Below are positions 17,119 to 25,486 of a stretch of 41,443 nt of DNA, piece by piece. A program made the translations under genes and the position numbers. Under the pieces are notes generated by a model that saw only the letters and a list, made by a program, of their open reading frames with translations, made no database searches and was not told the origin of the DNA. Source of the stretch: an uncultured Prevotellaceae bacterium. Its GTDB lineage: Bacteria; Bacteroidota; Bacteroidia; Bacteroidales; Bacteroidaceae. The stretch spans positions 1-41,443 of the forward strand of contig CAMJNN010000003.1 in the NCBI GenBank assembly GCA_946407325.1, in the 5' to 3' direction. How positions within the stretch are numbered: position 1 is the stretch's first letter; every line of letters begins with the position of its first letter.

Positions 17119-17149
17119 CAAAGATAAACACGATTTTTTTAAAAACAAA
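17119..17149 (-). promoter_or_regulatory. Consensus promoter upstream of a hairpin leader, towards GH123 gene
   Basis: On the minus strand TTTG (complement of 17146-17149), 19 nt and TATCTTTG (complement of 17119-17126) match the Bacteroidetes promoter well. Transcripts would have a leader of about 150 nt that includes the hairpin at 17004-17048 before reaching the GH123 gene. Confidence 0.5.
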
Positions 17150-17185
17150 ATATTTCCCCAAAAAATAATAGATATCACACTTTTT

Positions 17186-18379
17186 TTAATGAATGATGTC
17201 TAATTTGCGGAAACATTTTGCTAAATGTTCAACTGCATAGTCAATTTGTTCCTTTGTATGAGTAGCCATCAAAGCCACACGCACCAATGTATCCTGTGGA
17301 GCACATGCAGGTGGGATAACAGGGTTAATGAAGATACCTTCATCGAAAGCGGCCTTGGTAACAGCAAATGTCTTATAAGTATCGCGAACATACAGAGGAA
17401 TAATCGGTGACTGAGTATCACCTATCTCAAATCCCGCATTACGGAACTCACTTAAAGCATAGTTGGTAATTTCCCACAACTTCTCCTGACGTTCTGGCTC
17501 ATTCTGTATAATATGAAGAGCCTCAATGGTAGCAGCTGTAGCAGCTGGAGTGCTACTTGCTTGGAAGATATAAGAGCGTGCACTATGGCGTAATGTATTA
17601 ATAACAGCAGACTCAGCAGCCACAAAACCTCCCAGAGAAGCAAGTGACTTACTGAATGTACCCATAATCACATCAACTTCATCAGTTACGCCAAAATGGT
17701 CACAAACGCCACGTCCTTGCTTGCCAAAAACGCCAATTCCATGGGCTTCATCTACATAAACACAAGCATTATACTTCTTCTTCAGTCGGATAATTTCCGG
17801 CAAATTTGCCAAATCACCTTCCATGGAAAATACGCCATCAACAACGATTAACTTAATAGCATTGGGCTCACACTTCTTGAGTTCCTTCTCCAATGCTTCC
17901 ATATCGTTATGCTTGTACTTTAATTGAGTGGCAAAAGAAAGGCGACGCCCATCAACTATTGAAGCATGATCGCGGTCGTCGCAAATAATATAATCCCCAC
18001 GTCCTACCAACTGAGGAATAACACCTTCATTTACAGTAAAACCTGTAGAGAAACACATCGCTTCGTCCTTACCCAGGAAGGCAGCAAGTTCTTTCTCAAG
18101 CTGAACATGTATATCAAGTGTACCATTCAACAGACGTGATCCAGCACAACCTGTACCATATTTTTTTGTTGCCTCTATAGATGCGTCAATAATTCTCTGA
18201 TCATAAGTTAAGCCAGTATAGGCATTTGAGCCAAACATTAGGACTTTCTTGCCGCTCATCATGACTTCAGTGCCCTGATGACTGTCAATCTCTCGGAAAT
18301 AAGGGTAAACGCCCTTAGCCTTGTAATACTGAGGTTCTTGGTATTTACCTAACTTCTCTGATAGTAAGCTCATTTTCAA
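17186..18379 (-). CDS. spt: Serine palmitoyltransferase (alpha-oxoamine synthase family)
   Basis: A 397-residue PLP enzyme of the alpha-oxoamine synthase family (KBL, BioF, SPT, HemA). It has GSNAYTGLTYD (50-60), GTGCAGSRLLNGT (75-87), VDEAHGIG (209-216) and the PLP lysine K244 in GTFSKSLASLGG. It resembles the Bacteroides serine palmitoyltransferase closely in phrases such as YPYFREID, DDRDHASIVDGRRLSFATQLKYKHNDM and VIPPACAPQDTLVRVALMATHT. I therefore call it SPT, which condenses L-serine with a long-chain acyl-CoA or acyl-ACP to start sphingolipid synthesis. The alternative is 2-amino-3-ketobutyrate CoA ligase. The start may be the ATG at 18379 or at 18373. It lies downstream of lipB-engB on the same strand after a 105-nt gap with its own -7 candidate. 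Confidence 0.85.
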   Translation of the reverse strand: MKMSLLSEKLGKYQEPQYYKAKGVYPYFREIDSHQGTEVMMSGKKVLMFGSNAYTGLTYDQRIIDASIEATKKYGTGCAGSRLLNGTLDIHVQLEKELAAFLGKDEAMCFSTGFTVNEGVIPQLVGRGDYIICDDRDHASIVDGRRLSFATQLKYKHNDMEALEKELKKCEPNAIKLIVVDGVFSMEGDLANLPEIIRLKKKYNACVYVDEAHGIGVFGKQGRGVCDHFGVTDEVDVIMGTFSKSLASLGGFVAAESAVINTLRHSARSYIFQASSTPAATAATIEALHIIQNEPERQEKLWEITNYALSEFRNAGFEIGDTQSPIIPLYVRDTYKTFAVTKAAFDEGIFINPVIPPACAPQDTLVRVALMATHTKEQIDYAVEHLAKCFRKLDIIH

Positions 18380-18423
18380 TAATTCTTTTAATTCAACAGT
18401 TAATTATCTTCATAACAAGACTG

Positions 18424-18431
18424 CAAAATTA
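18424..18431 (-). promoter_or_regulatory. spt: Candidate spt promoter, -7 element
   Basis: The minus strand reads TAATTTTG (TAnnTTTG consensus) 44 nt upstream of the spt start. The -33 position is not convincing. Confidence 0.4.
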
Positions 18432-18484
18432 CAAAAAATAGTTTGTATCATTGCACACTTTTATAAAAAAAGTGAATTCTAACA

Positions 18485-19090
18485 TCAATTTTTCTTCAAA
18501 GAAGCATTTATCGAGTCTATATATGCCAACATTTCATCTTTCCCAACTCCACTAAGAGAGGAAGTTACAAAATATGGTGGCAACTCTTCCCACTGTTCTT
18601 TTAGTTTCTCGAGATATACTTTAACATTGCTTTCAGTTCGTGACTTAGACTGTTTATCTGCTTTAGTGAAAACAATGGCAAAAGGAACTTGGTTTTCGCC
18701 CAGCCAATTCATAAAGTTCATGTCTATCTTTTGTGGCTCCAAGCGGCTATCAATCAGAACGAAAAGACAGGTCATCTCCATACGGTTCTCGAGATAAGAT
18801 CCAATGACTCGCTGAATGTCAGCAACACCTTTTTTCCCACGATTGGCATAGCCATAACCGGGTAAGTCCACCAAATACCACTGCTTATTAATTAGAAAAT
18901 GATTGATAAGCAAAGTTTTACCTGGGGTAGAAGATGTCATCGCCAGCTTCTTAAAGCCTGTAAGCATGTTGATAAGGCTTGACTTCCCCACATTACTTCT
19001 ACCTATAAAAGCATATTCGGGTAGTCCCGTCTTAGGGCATTTGTTTACATCAGTATTACTAATAACAAATTCGGCTGTCGTTATCTTCAT
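18485..19090 (-). CDS. engB: EngB/YihA GTPase for ribosome assembly
   Basis: A 201-residue TRAFAC GTPase needed for 50S subunit assembly. All G motifs are present: G1 GRSNVGKSS (30-38), the G2 region TSSTPGKT (52-59), G3 DLPGYG (75-80), G4 TKAD (142-145) and a G5-like VTSSLSGVG near the C-terminus. The start codon overlaps the lipB stop codon as ATGA (19087-19090), a sign of translational coupling. Length is normal for the family. Confidence 0.96.
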   Translation of the reverse strand: MKITTAEFVISNTDVNKCPKTGLPEYAFIGRSNVGKSSLINMLTGFKKLAMTSSTPGKTLLINHFLINKQWYLVDLPGYGYANRGKKGVADIQRVIGSYLENRMEMTCLFVLIDSRLEPQKIDMNFMNWLGENQVPFAIVFTKADKQSKSRTESNVKVYLEKLKEQWEELPPYFVTSSLSGVGKDEMLAYIDSINASLKKN

Positions 19091-19761
19091 AATTTCTTAT
19101 TTAATAAACCTATCATAATATCTGCGAGGCGATGTTTAACTTCCTCCATAGGAACAAGAGTTTTTAATTCTTGAGCAAGGGATGTTACGCCCTTATCTAT
19201 GAATCCACAAGGGTTGATATAGCTGAAATAGCGAAGATCAGTATTCACATTCAGTGCCAAGCCATGCATGGTAACATATCGGCTACTCCTCACCCCAATG
19301 GCACATATTTTCCTTGCTCGGGGGGTATCTATATCCAACCAAACACCAGTAGCCTTTTCCATTCTCGTAGCTTGAATACCATACGATGCACACAAAAGAA
19401 TGACAGCTTCTTCTAACAAATAGATATACTCCTTCAGACCTAAACGATATCTTTCCAAATCAAGGATGGGGTAACAAACCAACTGTCCAGGACCATGATA
19501 TGTTATATCTCCTCCCCTGTCAATATGAAAAAAAGAAGCTCCAATCAGTTGTAATTGCTGTTCTGAAATCAGTAAGTTGTTAGCTTTGCCACTTCGTCCC
19601 AGTGTGTACACATGAGGGTGTACACAAAAGATAACTCTATCAACAGCTTCCAATTCCCCAGACACTTTCTGTTCAAGTCGCTGTTTGAAAAGAATCTCTT
19701 GCCTCTCCCACGCATGAGCATAATCAACGAGGCCCCAATCTTCTGTTACCAAAAATCCCAT
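19087..19761 (-). CDS. lipB: Octanoyl-[acyl-carrier-protein]:protein N-octanoyltransferase
   Basis: A 224-residue LipB that moves the octanoyl group from ACP to lipoyl domains, the first step of endogenous lipoate synthesis. Signatures include [11 protein letters not shown] (48-58), [18 protein letters not shown] (82-99), the catalytic lysine K151 in [19 protein letters not shown] and the catalytic cysteine C185 in INPCGF. One lipoyl-dependent system in the window is the glycine cleavage complex, whose P protein is encoded at 22025. A -7 element lies 22 nt upstream, and engB overlaps its stop by 4 nt. Confidence 0.95.
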   Translation of the reverse strand: MGFLVTEDWGLVDYAHAWERQEILFKQRLEQKVSGELEAVDRVIFCVHPHVYTLGRSGKANNLLISEQQLQLIGASFFHIDRGGDITYHGPGQLVCYPILDLERYRLGLKEYIYLLEEAVILLCASYGIQATRMEKATGVWLDIDTPRARKICAIGVRSSRYVTMHGLALNVNTDLRYFSYINPCGFIDKGVTSLAQELKTLVPMEEVKHRLADIMIGLLNKKL

Positions 19762-19779
19762 GTTTTTTTTGTTTGCTCA

Positions 19780-19812
19780 TTGCAAAGATAAGAAAAAAAA
19801 TTCGTATCTTCG
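19780..19812 (+). promoter_or_regulatory. Candidate promoter of the DUF3298-rsmG-MBL-gcvP run
   Basis: TTG (19780-19782), 22 nt and TATCTTCG (19805-19812) resemble a Bacteroidetes promoter with one mismatch in the -7 element. It overlaps the divergent lipB -7 element and lies 38 nt before the lipoprotein start. Confidence 0.4.
19783..19790 (-). promoter_or_regulatory. lipB: Candidate lipB-engB promoter, -7 element
   Basis: The minus strand reads TATCTTTG 22 nt upstream of the lipB start, a perfect TAnnTTTG. A -33 TTTG is not evident. Confidence 0.5.
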
Positions 19813-19850
19813 CTATCTGAATATGCTTATCCATTTAAACAGCAAATGGC

Positions 19851-20699
19851 ATGAAAAAACAAATTGTTATTACATTCTTCGTTATGCTTACTTTCGGCAT
19901 CTATTTTTGTGCATGCAAGCAAGAGAGCAGATTAGTAGGCAACTTAAAGTTTGACAATATCACACTTGAGGAAAGCCAGCATCTTTTTGATGACGCCAGT
20001 AAGCCAGAAGCAAAAATGAAGATTAATTTTTCTTTCATCAAGGAATCTTCTGATGAAAAGATGAAAGACAGTGTGAATCATATGCTACAAAAGTTGGTGT
20101 TTGGAGAGAAACATGCGACACAAGATCCACAGCAAGCTGTGAGACTTTTTGCTGACAATTACTTCTCCACCTATCATAAAGACCTGGAGCCCATGTATCG
20201 TGAAGAAAATACTGAAATGGGGGAAGCACCTAACGAAGTATGGTATTCATACGAATATGAGACAGAGACCAAAGTGGAGTATTACAACAAGCATCTACTC
20301 ACCTATCGTTTTTATATGGAAGAATTTACAGGTGGTGCCCATCCTGTATATTTCACCTATTTCCAGAACATAGATCTACGCACCTTAAAACAGATTGAAC
20401 TGAACGATTTGCTGATTGGTGAATACGATGATGAATTGACAGAGATGCTGATTGCCCAGCTGATGGAAGATGTAGGAGCTTCGACAAAGGAAGAGTTGGA
20501 AGAGTACGGCTATGGCACCACTGCTGATATCATCCCAACAGAAAACTTCAAGTTGACACCTGGTGGTATTTCATTCCTTTATAACATTTATGAGATTGCA
20601 CCTTATGTGATAGGTCCCGTGGAGATTGATTTAAGCTTTAAGCAACTCGATCCTATTTTGAACACGGAGTATATGGTTGTTAAAGAACTAAGACAATAA
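19851..20699 (+). CDS. DUF3298-domain lipoprotein, function unknown
   Basis: A 282-residue protein with a short hydrophobic leader ending FCACKQ. Cys22 is a probable lipid-attachment site, although the -3 residue is Phe rather than the usual Leu. The middle region has the RsiV/DUF3298 pattern: LLTYRFYMEEFTGGAHPVYFTYFQNIDLRT, then LNDLLIGEYDDELTEMLI, and a C-terminal GGISFLYNIYEIAPYVIGPVEIDLSFKQL. These domains are found in anti-sigma factor RsiV, which senses lysozyme, and in many free-standing envelope lipoproteins. No sigma factor is next to it, so a sensing role is only a guess. It ends 6 nt before rsmG and is probably co-transcribed with it. Confidence 0.8.
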   Translation: MKKQIVITFFVMLTFGIYFCACKQESRLVGNLKFDNITLEESQHLFDDASKPEAKMKINFSFIKESSDEKMKDSVNHMLQKLVFGEKHATQDPQQAVRLFADNYFSTYHKDLEPMYREENTEMGEAPNEVWYSYEYETETKVEYYNKHLLTYRFYMEEFTGGAHPVYFTYFQNIDLRTLKQIELNDLLIGEYDDELTEMLIAQLMEDVGASTKEELEEYGYGTTADIIPTENFKLTPGGISFLYNIYEIAPYVIGPVEIDLSFKQLDPILNTEYMVVKELRQ

Positions 20700-20705
20700 T
20701 TATTG

Positions 20706-21341
20706 ATGGATAATTATCAATGGAAAATAATTAGCAAGTATTTCGAAGGACTGACGGCGGAGCAAGAACATCAGTTTGAAGCCTTGGGCGCTCTGTACGA
20801 AGATTGGAATGCTAAGATAAATGTGATTTCCCGCAAGGATATCGGCAATCTGTACGAGCATCACGTGCTACATTCGTTGGGCATTGCTAAAGTCATCAGC
20901 TTCAAACCCGGTACTAAGGTCATGGACTTAGGATCTGGAGGAGGATTTCCTGGCATACCATTAGCTATTTTATTTCCAGAGGTAAAGTTTCACCTGATTG
21001 ACAGTATAGGTAAGAAGATACGCGTGGCTACCGAAATCAGTCAGAGCATCGGCTTGAAAAATGTTTCATTTGCCCATGAGAGAGCCGAGGAAGAAAAGGA
21101 CAAGTTCGACTTTGTGGTGAGTCGTGCTGTGATGCCTATGGATGACTTGGTAAGACTTTCCAAGAAGAACATAAGCAAGAAACAACAAAATGCCCTACCA
21201 AATGGCATTATTTGCTTAAAAGGAGGAGAACTTCAACGAGAGATTTCACATCTCAAAGACAGAAGTCTTATATGGGATCTATCTGACTTTTTTGATGAAT
21301 CTTATTTTGAAACAAAGAAAGTAGTATTTACAGCAATATGA
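20706..21341 (+). CDS. rsmG: 16S rRNA (guanine527-N7)-methyltransferase
   Basis: A 211-residue Rossmann-fold methyltransferase (GidB) that methylates G527 of 16S rRNA. The SAM-binding motif is VMDLGSGGGFPGIPLAILFP. The upstream NVISRKDIGNLYEHHVLHSLG and the later FDFVVSRAVMPM are typical for the family. I start at the ATG at 20706; an in-frame TTG three bases earlier is less likely. The stop overlaps the start of the next gene by 4 nt (ATGA at 21338-21341). Confidence 0.95.
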   Translation: MDNYQWKIISKYFEGLTAEQEHQFEALGALYEDWNAKINVISRKDIGNLYEHHVLHSLGIAKVISFKPGTKVMDLGSGGGFPGIPLAILFPEVKFHLIDSIGKKIRVATEISQSIGLKNVSFAHERAEEEKDKFDFVVSRAVMPMDDLVRLSKKNISKKQQNALPNGIICLKGGELQREISHLKDRSLIWDLSDFFDESYFETKKVVFTAI

Positions 21342-21979
21342 AGATCAAGAGATTTGAATTTAACATGTTCCCAGTAAACAGCTATGTATTGTGGGACGAT
21401 ACCCATGAAGCGGTACTGATTGACCCTGGGTGTTATTACGAAGAGGAAAAGACCGCCTTGAAGGATTATATCAACAGCAATGAGTTAGTAGTGAAACACC
21501 TACTTAACACTCACCTGCATATAGATCACATCTGTGGCAATTCTTTTTGCGAGAGGACTTTTGGCGTAAAGAGCGAGGCTCATGAAGCCGACCTCTATTG
21601 GATTGAAGAGGCTCCCAAACAAAGTCGAATGTTTGGTGTAAGGTTGGATCAAGTTCCTTCCCCTCCCGCTGTTCATCTGCATGAAGGTAATTTTGTCACA
21701 TTTGGTAACACTAAACTGGAAGTAATACATGTCCCAGGTCATTCACCCGGTAGCATTGTTTTCTATTGTGCAGCAGACAGTTGCCTCTTTTCAGGTGATG
21801 TACTGTTTCAAGGCAGTATAGGACGTGCCGACTTAGCAGGTGGAAATTTCGACACGCTGATCGAAGGCATTTGTGCTAAATTGTTTGTCCTGCCTGACGA
21901 CACCATTGTTTACCCTGGACATGGAGCGCCAACCTCCATTGGCATCGAGAAAACAGAGAATCCTTTTTTTAGGATATAA
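21338..21979 (+). CDS. MBL-fold hydrolase, glyoxalase II-like
   Basis: A 213-residue metallo-beta-lactamase fold protein. The metal-binding signature is THLHIDH (His59, His61, Asp63, His64), followed by VPGHSPGSIVFYC, LFSGDVLFQGSIGRADLAGG and VYPGHGAPTSIGIEK, which supply further ligands. The pattern is that of the short hydroxyacylglutathione-hydrolase-like subfamily (YcbL type). Most such proteins in bacteria without glutathione have no proven substrate; a thioester or acyl ester hydrolase is the likely class. It is translationally coupled to rsmG and followed 45 nt later by gcvP. Confidence 0.88.
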   Translation: MKIKRFEFNMFPVNSYVLWDDTHEAVLIDPGCYYEEEKTALKDYINSNELVVKHLLNTHLHIDHICGNSFCERTFGVKSEAHEADLYWIEEAPKQSRMFGVRLDQVPSPPAVHLHEGNFVTFGNTKLEVIHVPGHSPGSIVFYCAADSCLFSGDVLFQGSIGRADLAGGNFDTLIEGICAKLFVLPDDTIVYPGHGAPTSIGIEKTENPFFRI

Positions 21980-22024
21980 CCATTCTCCGAAGTTAGTAAA
22001 AACTATTATAACCTAAGAACTAAA

Positions 22025-24877
22025 ATGAAAACTGACCTTTTGGTAAATCGTCATGTCGGCATCACAGAAACCGACGAGCAGTTGATGCTGCAAAAGATAG
22101 GAGTGAAAAGCATAGACGAGTTGATTGACAAGACCATCCCTGGTGACATCCGCATAAAGCAGCCATTAGACTTGCCTAAGGCTATGACTGAATATGAGTT
22201 TGCCAAACACATCAATGAGTTGGCAGCTATGAACAAGTTATATACCACATACATCGGCATGGGTTGGTATAACACCATTACACCAGCTGTCATCCAGCGC
22301 AACGTCTTGGAAAATCCTGTGTGGTACACCTCCTATACACCCTATCAATCAGAGGTATCCCAAGGCCGCCTGGAAGCATTGATCAATTTCCAGACAGCTA
22401 TTGCTGACCTTACGGCTATGCCTTTGGCCAACTGTTCTTTATTGGACGAGGCAACTGCAGCTGCTGAAGCTGTAACGATGATGTACAACATTCGTTCCCG
22501 CGCCCAACAGAAGACAGGAGCCAACGTAGTGTTTGTTGATGATAGCATCTTCCCACAGACATTGGCAGTCATGAAGACACGTGCCATCCCACAAGGAATT
22601 GTTATCAAGACAGGTAACTATAAAACAGTAAGTTTGACACCCGACATATTTGCATGCGTCATCCAATATCCTAACGCTAACGGAAATGTAGAAGATTATC
22701 GTGCATTTGTTGAGCAAGCACATGCAGCCGACTGCAAGGTAGCTGTTGCAGCTGACATACTGAGTCTGGCATTGCTAACACCTCCTGGAGAATGGGGTGC
22801 CGACATTGTTTTTGGTAGTTCTCAGCGTTTAGGAACTCCCATGTATTATGGTGGTCCTTCTGCGGCTTTCTTCGCCACACGCGATGAGTACAAGCGTCAG
22901 ATGCCAGGACGTATCATCGGTTTATCGAAAGACAAATACGGCAAGACCTGCTTCCGCATGGCCTTACAGACACGTGAACAGCATATTAAGCGTGAAAAAG
23001 CGACATCTAACATTTGCACCTCACAGGCATTGTTAGCGAGCATGGCAGGTTTCTATGCTGTTTACCACGGACAGGAAGGCATCCGCACCATAGCAGAACG
23101 CATCCATAGCATTGCATCGTTACTGGCAGAAAAGTTAGAATCATACGGCTACAAACAGTTCAACGAGCAATATTTCGACACGCTTCATTTAGGGCTACCC
23201 AAGGGAACAACAGTTGAGCAATTAAAGGCCGTAGCACTTCAGCATGAGGTCAACCTGCACTACTTCAGCAACGGCCATGTTGGTTTGAGCATTGATGAAA
23301 CGACCGACATTGTAGCTGTCAACGAGCTGTTACGCATCTTTGCTACGGCTGCCCAGCATGAGTTTGAAGCCATCGACGACGTACCTGTTATTAATAATAT
23401 AAATAAGGTGTTGTTGCGCACATCGCCCTACCTGACACATGAAGTATTCCAGAAATACCATACCGAAATGGAGATGATGCGATACATCAAGCGTCTTGAT
23501 CGGAAAGACATTTCACTCACCCACTCTATGATTTCGTTAGGCTCCTGCACCATGAAGATGAATCCAGCCTCAGAGATGCTTCCTTTGAGTCGAGCTGAGT
23601 TTGCCAACCTTCATCCTTTGGTGCCAGCTGATCAAGCTGCTGGTTATCGCAAGCTGATAGATAATCTTTGCGAAGAATTGCAAATCATCACAGGGTTTGA
23701 TGGCGTGACCTTACAACCCAACTCTGGTGCAGCTGGCGAATACACAGGCCTACGTATCATCCGCTCTTATTTGGAAAGCATCGGACAAAATCAAAGAAAC
23801 ATCATATTGATTCCCGCATCAGCACATGGCACCAACCCAGCATCAGCCGTACAGGCAGGTTTCACTCCTGTCACCGTTGCTTGCGACGAGAAAGGAAATG
23901 TAGATTTGAACGACCTACGCGAAAAGGCAGCAGCCAACAAAGAATTATTGGCAGCTTTGATGATAACCTATCCTTCTACCCATGGCATCTTCGAGGTAGA
24001 AATCAAGGAGATATGCAACATCATCCACGCATGTGGCGCGCAAGTCTATATGGATGGTGCCAATATGAACGCACAAGTAGGCATTACCAATCCTGGCACT
24101 ATCGGTGCCGATGTTTGCCACTTGAACTTGCACAAGACCTTCTCTTCACCTCACGGAGGAGGTGGTCCTGGAGTTGGTCCTGTTTGCGTAAAGCAACATC
24201 TGGTGCCTTTCCTCCCAGGTCATCCGTTGTTCGGCAACGCCGCCAACGAAGTGTCAGCTGCACCTTTCGGCAGTGCAGGCATCTTGCCTATCGCCTATGG
24301 CTATATCCGCATGATGGGCACAGAAGGTCTAACCCGAGCCACCAAGATAGCTATCCTAAGTGCCAACTATATGGCAACTTGTCTTGAAGACACCTATGGT
24401 ATCGTTTATCGTGGAGTAAACGGATTTGTGGGCCACGAAATGATTCTGGATTGCAGAAAGCTGCATGAAGAAGTGGGAGTGAGCGAAGCAGACATTGCCA
24501 AGCGATTGATGGACTATGGCTATCATGCTCCTACCCTTTCATTCCCTGTTCATGGCACACTGATGGTAGAACCCACCGAGAGTGAGAGTCTGGCTGAACT
24601 GGATAACTTTATCGAAGTGATGCGTACCATCTGGCAAGAGATAGAGGAAGTTAGAAACGGCATAGCTGATAAAGCCGACAATGTATTGGTTAACGCTCCT
24701 CATCCAGAATACGAAGTGGTGGCCAATGAGTGGAACCACAGCTATAGTCGTGAGAAAGCAGCCTATCCAATTGAGAGCGTGAAGGAGAATAAATTCTGGA
24801 TCAATGTGGCTCGTGTAAACGACACGCTGGGCGACCGCAAGTTGCTGAGCACTCGCTACCAGTCGTTTGAAGAATAG
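22025..24877 (+). CDS. gcvP: Glycine dehydrogenase (decarboxylating), P protein
   Basis: A 950-residue single-chain P protein of the glycine cleavage system. It decarboxylates glycine with PLP and passes the aminomethyl group to the lipoyl arm of H protein. Both the N-terminal (PLP-free) and C-terminal (catalytic) aminotransferase-like halves are present. The PLP lysine is about K704 in HLNLHKTFSSPHGGGGPG, with the glycine-rich loop right after it. SLGSCTMKMNP and TLQPNSGAAGEYTGL are typical. The N-terminus has the usual NRHVGITETDEQLML. The 45-nt gap upstream is too short for a glycine riboswitch. Together with serine synthesis (24890-27575) and lipB it outlines one-carbon metabolism. Confidence 0.97.
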   Translation: MKTDLLVNRHVGITETDEQLMLQKIGVKSIDELIDKTIPGDIRIKQPLDLPKAMTEYEFAKHINELAAMNKLYTTYIGMGWYNTITPAVIQRNVLENPVWYTSYTPYQSEVSQGRLEALINFQTAIADLTAMPLANCSLLDEATAAAEAVTMMYNIRSRAQQKTGANVVFVDDSIFPQTLAVMKTRAIPQGIVIKTGNYKTVSLTPDIFACVIQYPNANGNVEDYRAFVEQAHAADCKVAVAADILSLALLTPPGEWGADIVFGSSQRLGTPMYYGGPSAAFFATRDEYKRQMPGRIIGLSKDKYGKTCFRMALQTREQHIKREKATSNICTSQALLASMAGFYAVYHGQEGIRTIAERIHSIASLLAEKLESYGYKQFNEQYFDTLHLGLPKGTTVEQLKAVALQHEVNLHYFSNGHVGLSIDETTDIVAVNELLRIFATAAQHEFEAIDDVPVINNINKVLLRTSPYLTHEVFQKYHTEMEMMRYIKRLDRKDISLTHSMISLGSCTMKMNPASEMLPLSRAEFANLHPLVPADQAAGYRKLIDNLCEELQIITGFDGVTLQPNSGAAGEYTGLRIIRSYLESIGQNQRNIILIPASAHGTNPASAVQAGFTPVTVACDEKGNVDLNDLREKAAANKELLAALMITYPSTHGIFEVEIKEICNIIHACGAQVYMDGANMNAQVGITNPGTIGADVCHLNLHKTFSSPHGGGGPGVGPVCVKQHLVPFLPGHPLFGNAANEVSAAPFGSAGILPIAYGYIRMMGTEGLTRATKIAILSANYMATCLEDTYGIVYRGVNGFVGHEMILDCRKLHEEVGVSEADIAKRLMDYGYHAPTLSFPVHGTLMVEPTESESLAELDNFIEVMRTIWQEIEEVRNGIADKADNVLVNAPHPEYEVVANEWNHSYSREKAAYPIESVKENKFWINVARVNDTLGDRKLLSTRYQSFEE

Positions 24878-24889
24878 ATGAAAAGGGAA

Positions 24890-25486
24890 TTATTCACTGA
24901 TGCGAAGGGTTTCCACCTTTTTCAGGCGTTCCCTAAGCCTATCAAACTGACTCTTACGAATACGTAACGTCATTCGGCAATCGTTATCAAAGTCCTGGGA
25001 TACAATCTCAGGACTTTCTTCTTTCACGATACGCATCACGTCATTCATAAATGGATATTCAAAAAAGAAAGAAATGTCAGCATCCACCGTCTTCTCAATG
25101 ATATCCGCAGCATTCAAAGCTTCTTGAGCCGCTGCTTTATAGGCTACAATTAAGCCACTGGTACCCAACTTAATCCCCCCAAAATAGCGCACCACCACAA
25201 TCAAGATATCTGTCAGGCCGAAAGAATTGATTTGTCCCAAGATGGGTTTTCCAGCTGTTCCACTAGGTTCCCCATTATCGTTAGCACGGAAGTCAGTACG
25301 CTCAGCTCCCAACATGTAAGCATAACAAACATGACGAGCGTCAAAGTACTTTTTCTCGTAGAACTTCAGGTGTTCCTTCACCTCATCAAGCGAACGTACA
25401 GGTATAGCAAAAGCAAGGAACTTACTCCTTTTCTCGGTGTAAGTTCCTTGAGCCAGTTTTGATATCGTCTTATAAGTATCGTCCAT
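24890..25486 (-). CDS. YigZ/IMPACT-family protein
   Basis: A 198-residue protein of the IMPACT/YigZ family (UPF0029 N-terminal domain plus a short C-terminal DUF1949-like domain). The family signature is seen as KRSKFLAFA, ARHVCYAYMLG, NDNGEPSGTAGKPIL and VVRYFGGIKLGTSGLIVAYKAAA. Members are thought to bind ribosomes or nucleic acids, but the bacterial function is not settled. Its ATG at 25486 overlaps the serA stop (TGATG), so translation is probably coupled to serA. The alternative GTG one codon earlier is less likely. Its 3' end faces gcvP only 12 nt away with no clear terminator between them. Confidence 0.9.
   Translation of the reverse strand: MDDTYKTISKLAQGTYTEKRSKFLAFAIPVRSLDEVKEHLKFYEKKYFDARHVCYAYMLGAERTDFRANDNGEPSGTAGKPILGQINSFGLTDILIVVVRYFGGIKLGTSGLIVAYKAAAQEALNAADIIEKTVDADISFFFEYPFMNDVMRIVKEESPEIVSQDFDNDCRMTLRIRKSQFDRLRERLKKVETLRISE

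Noticed and set aside
18455..18475. AT-rich hairpin (CACTTTT/AAAAGTG) after engB as a terminator
   Set aside because: No T-run follows the stem on the minus strand, so it does not fit an intrinsic terminator.
21980..22024. Glycine riboswitch before gcvP
   Set aside because: Only 45 nt separate gcvP from the previous stop, too short for a glycine aptamer.
23881..24387. 168-codon frame inside gcvP
   Set aside because: It is an alternative frame of the catalytic half of gcvP, with Arg/Ser-rich composition typical of a shadow frame.
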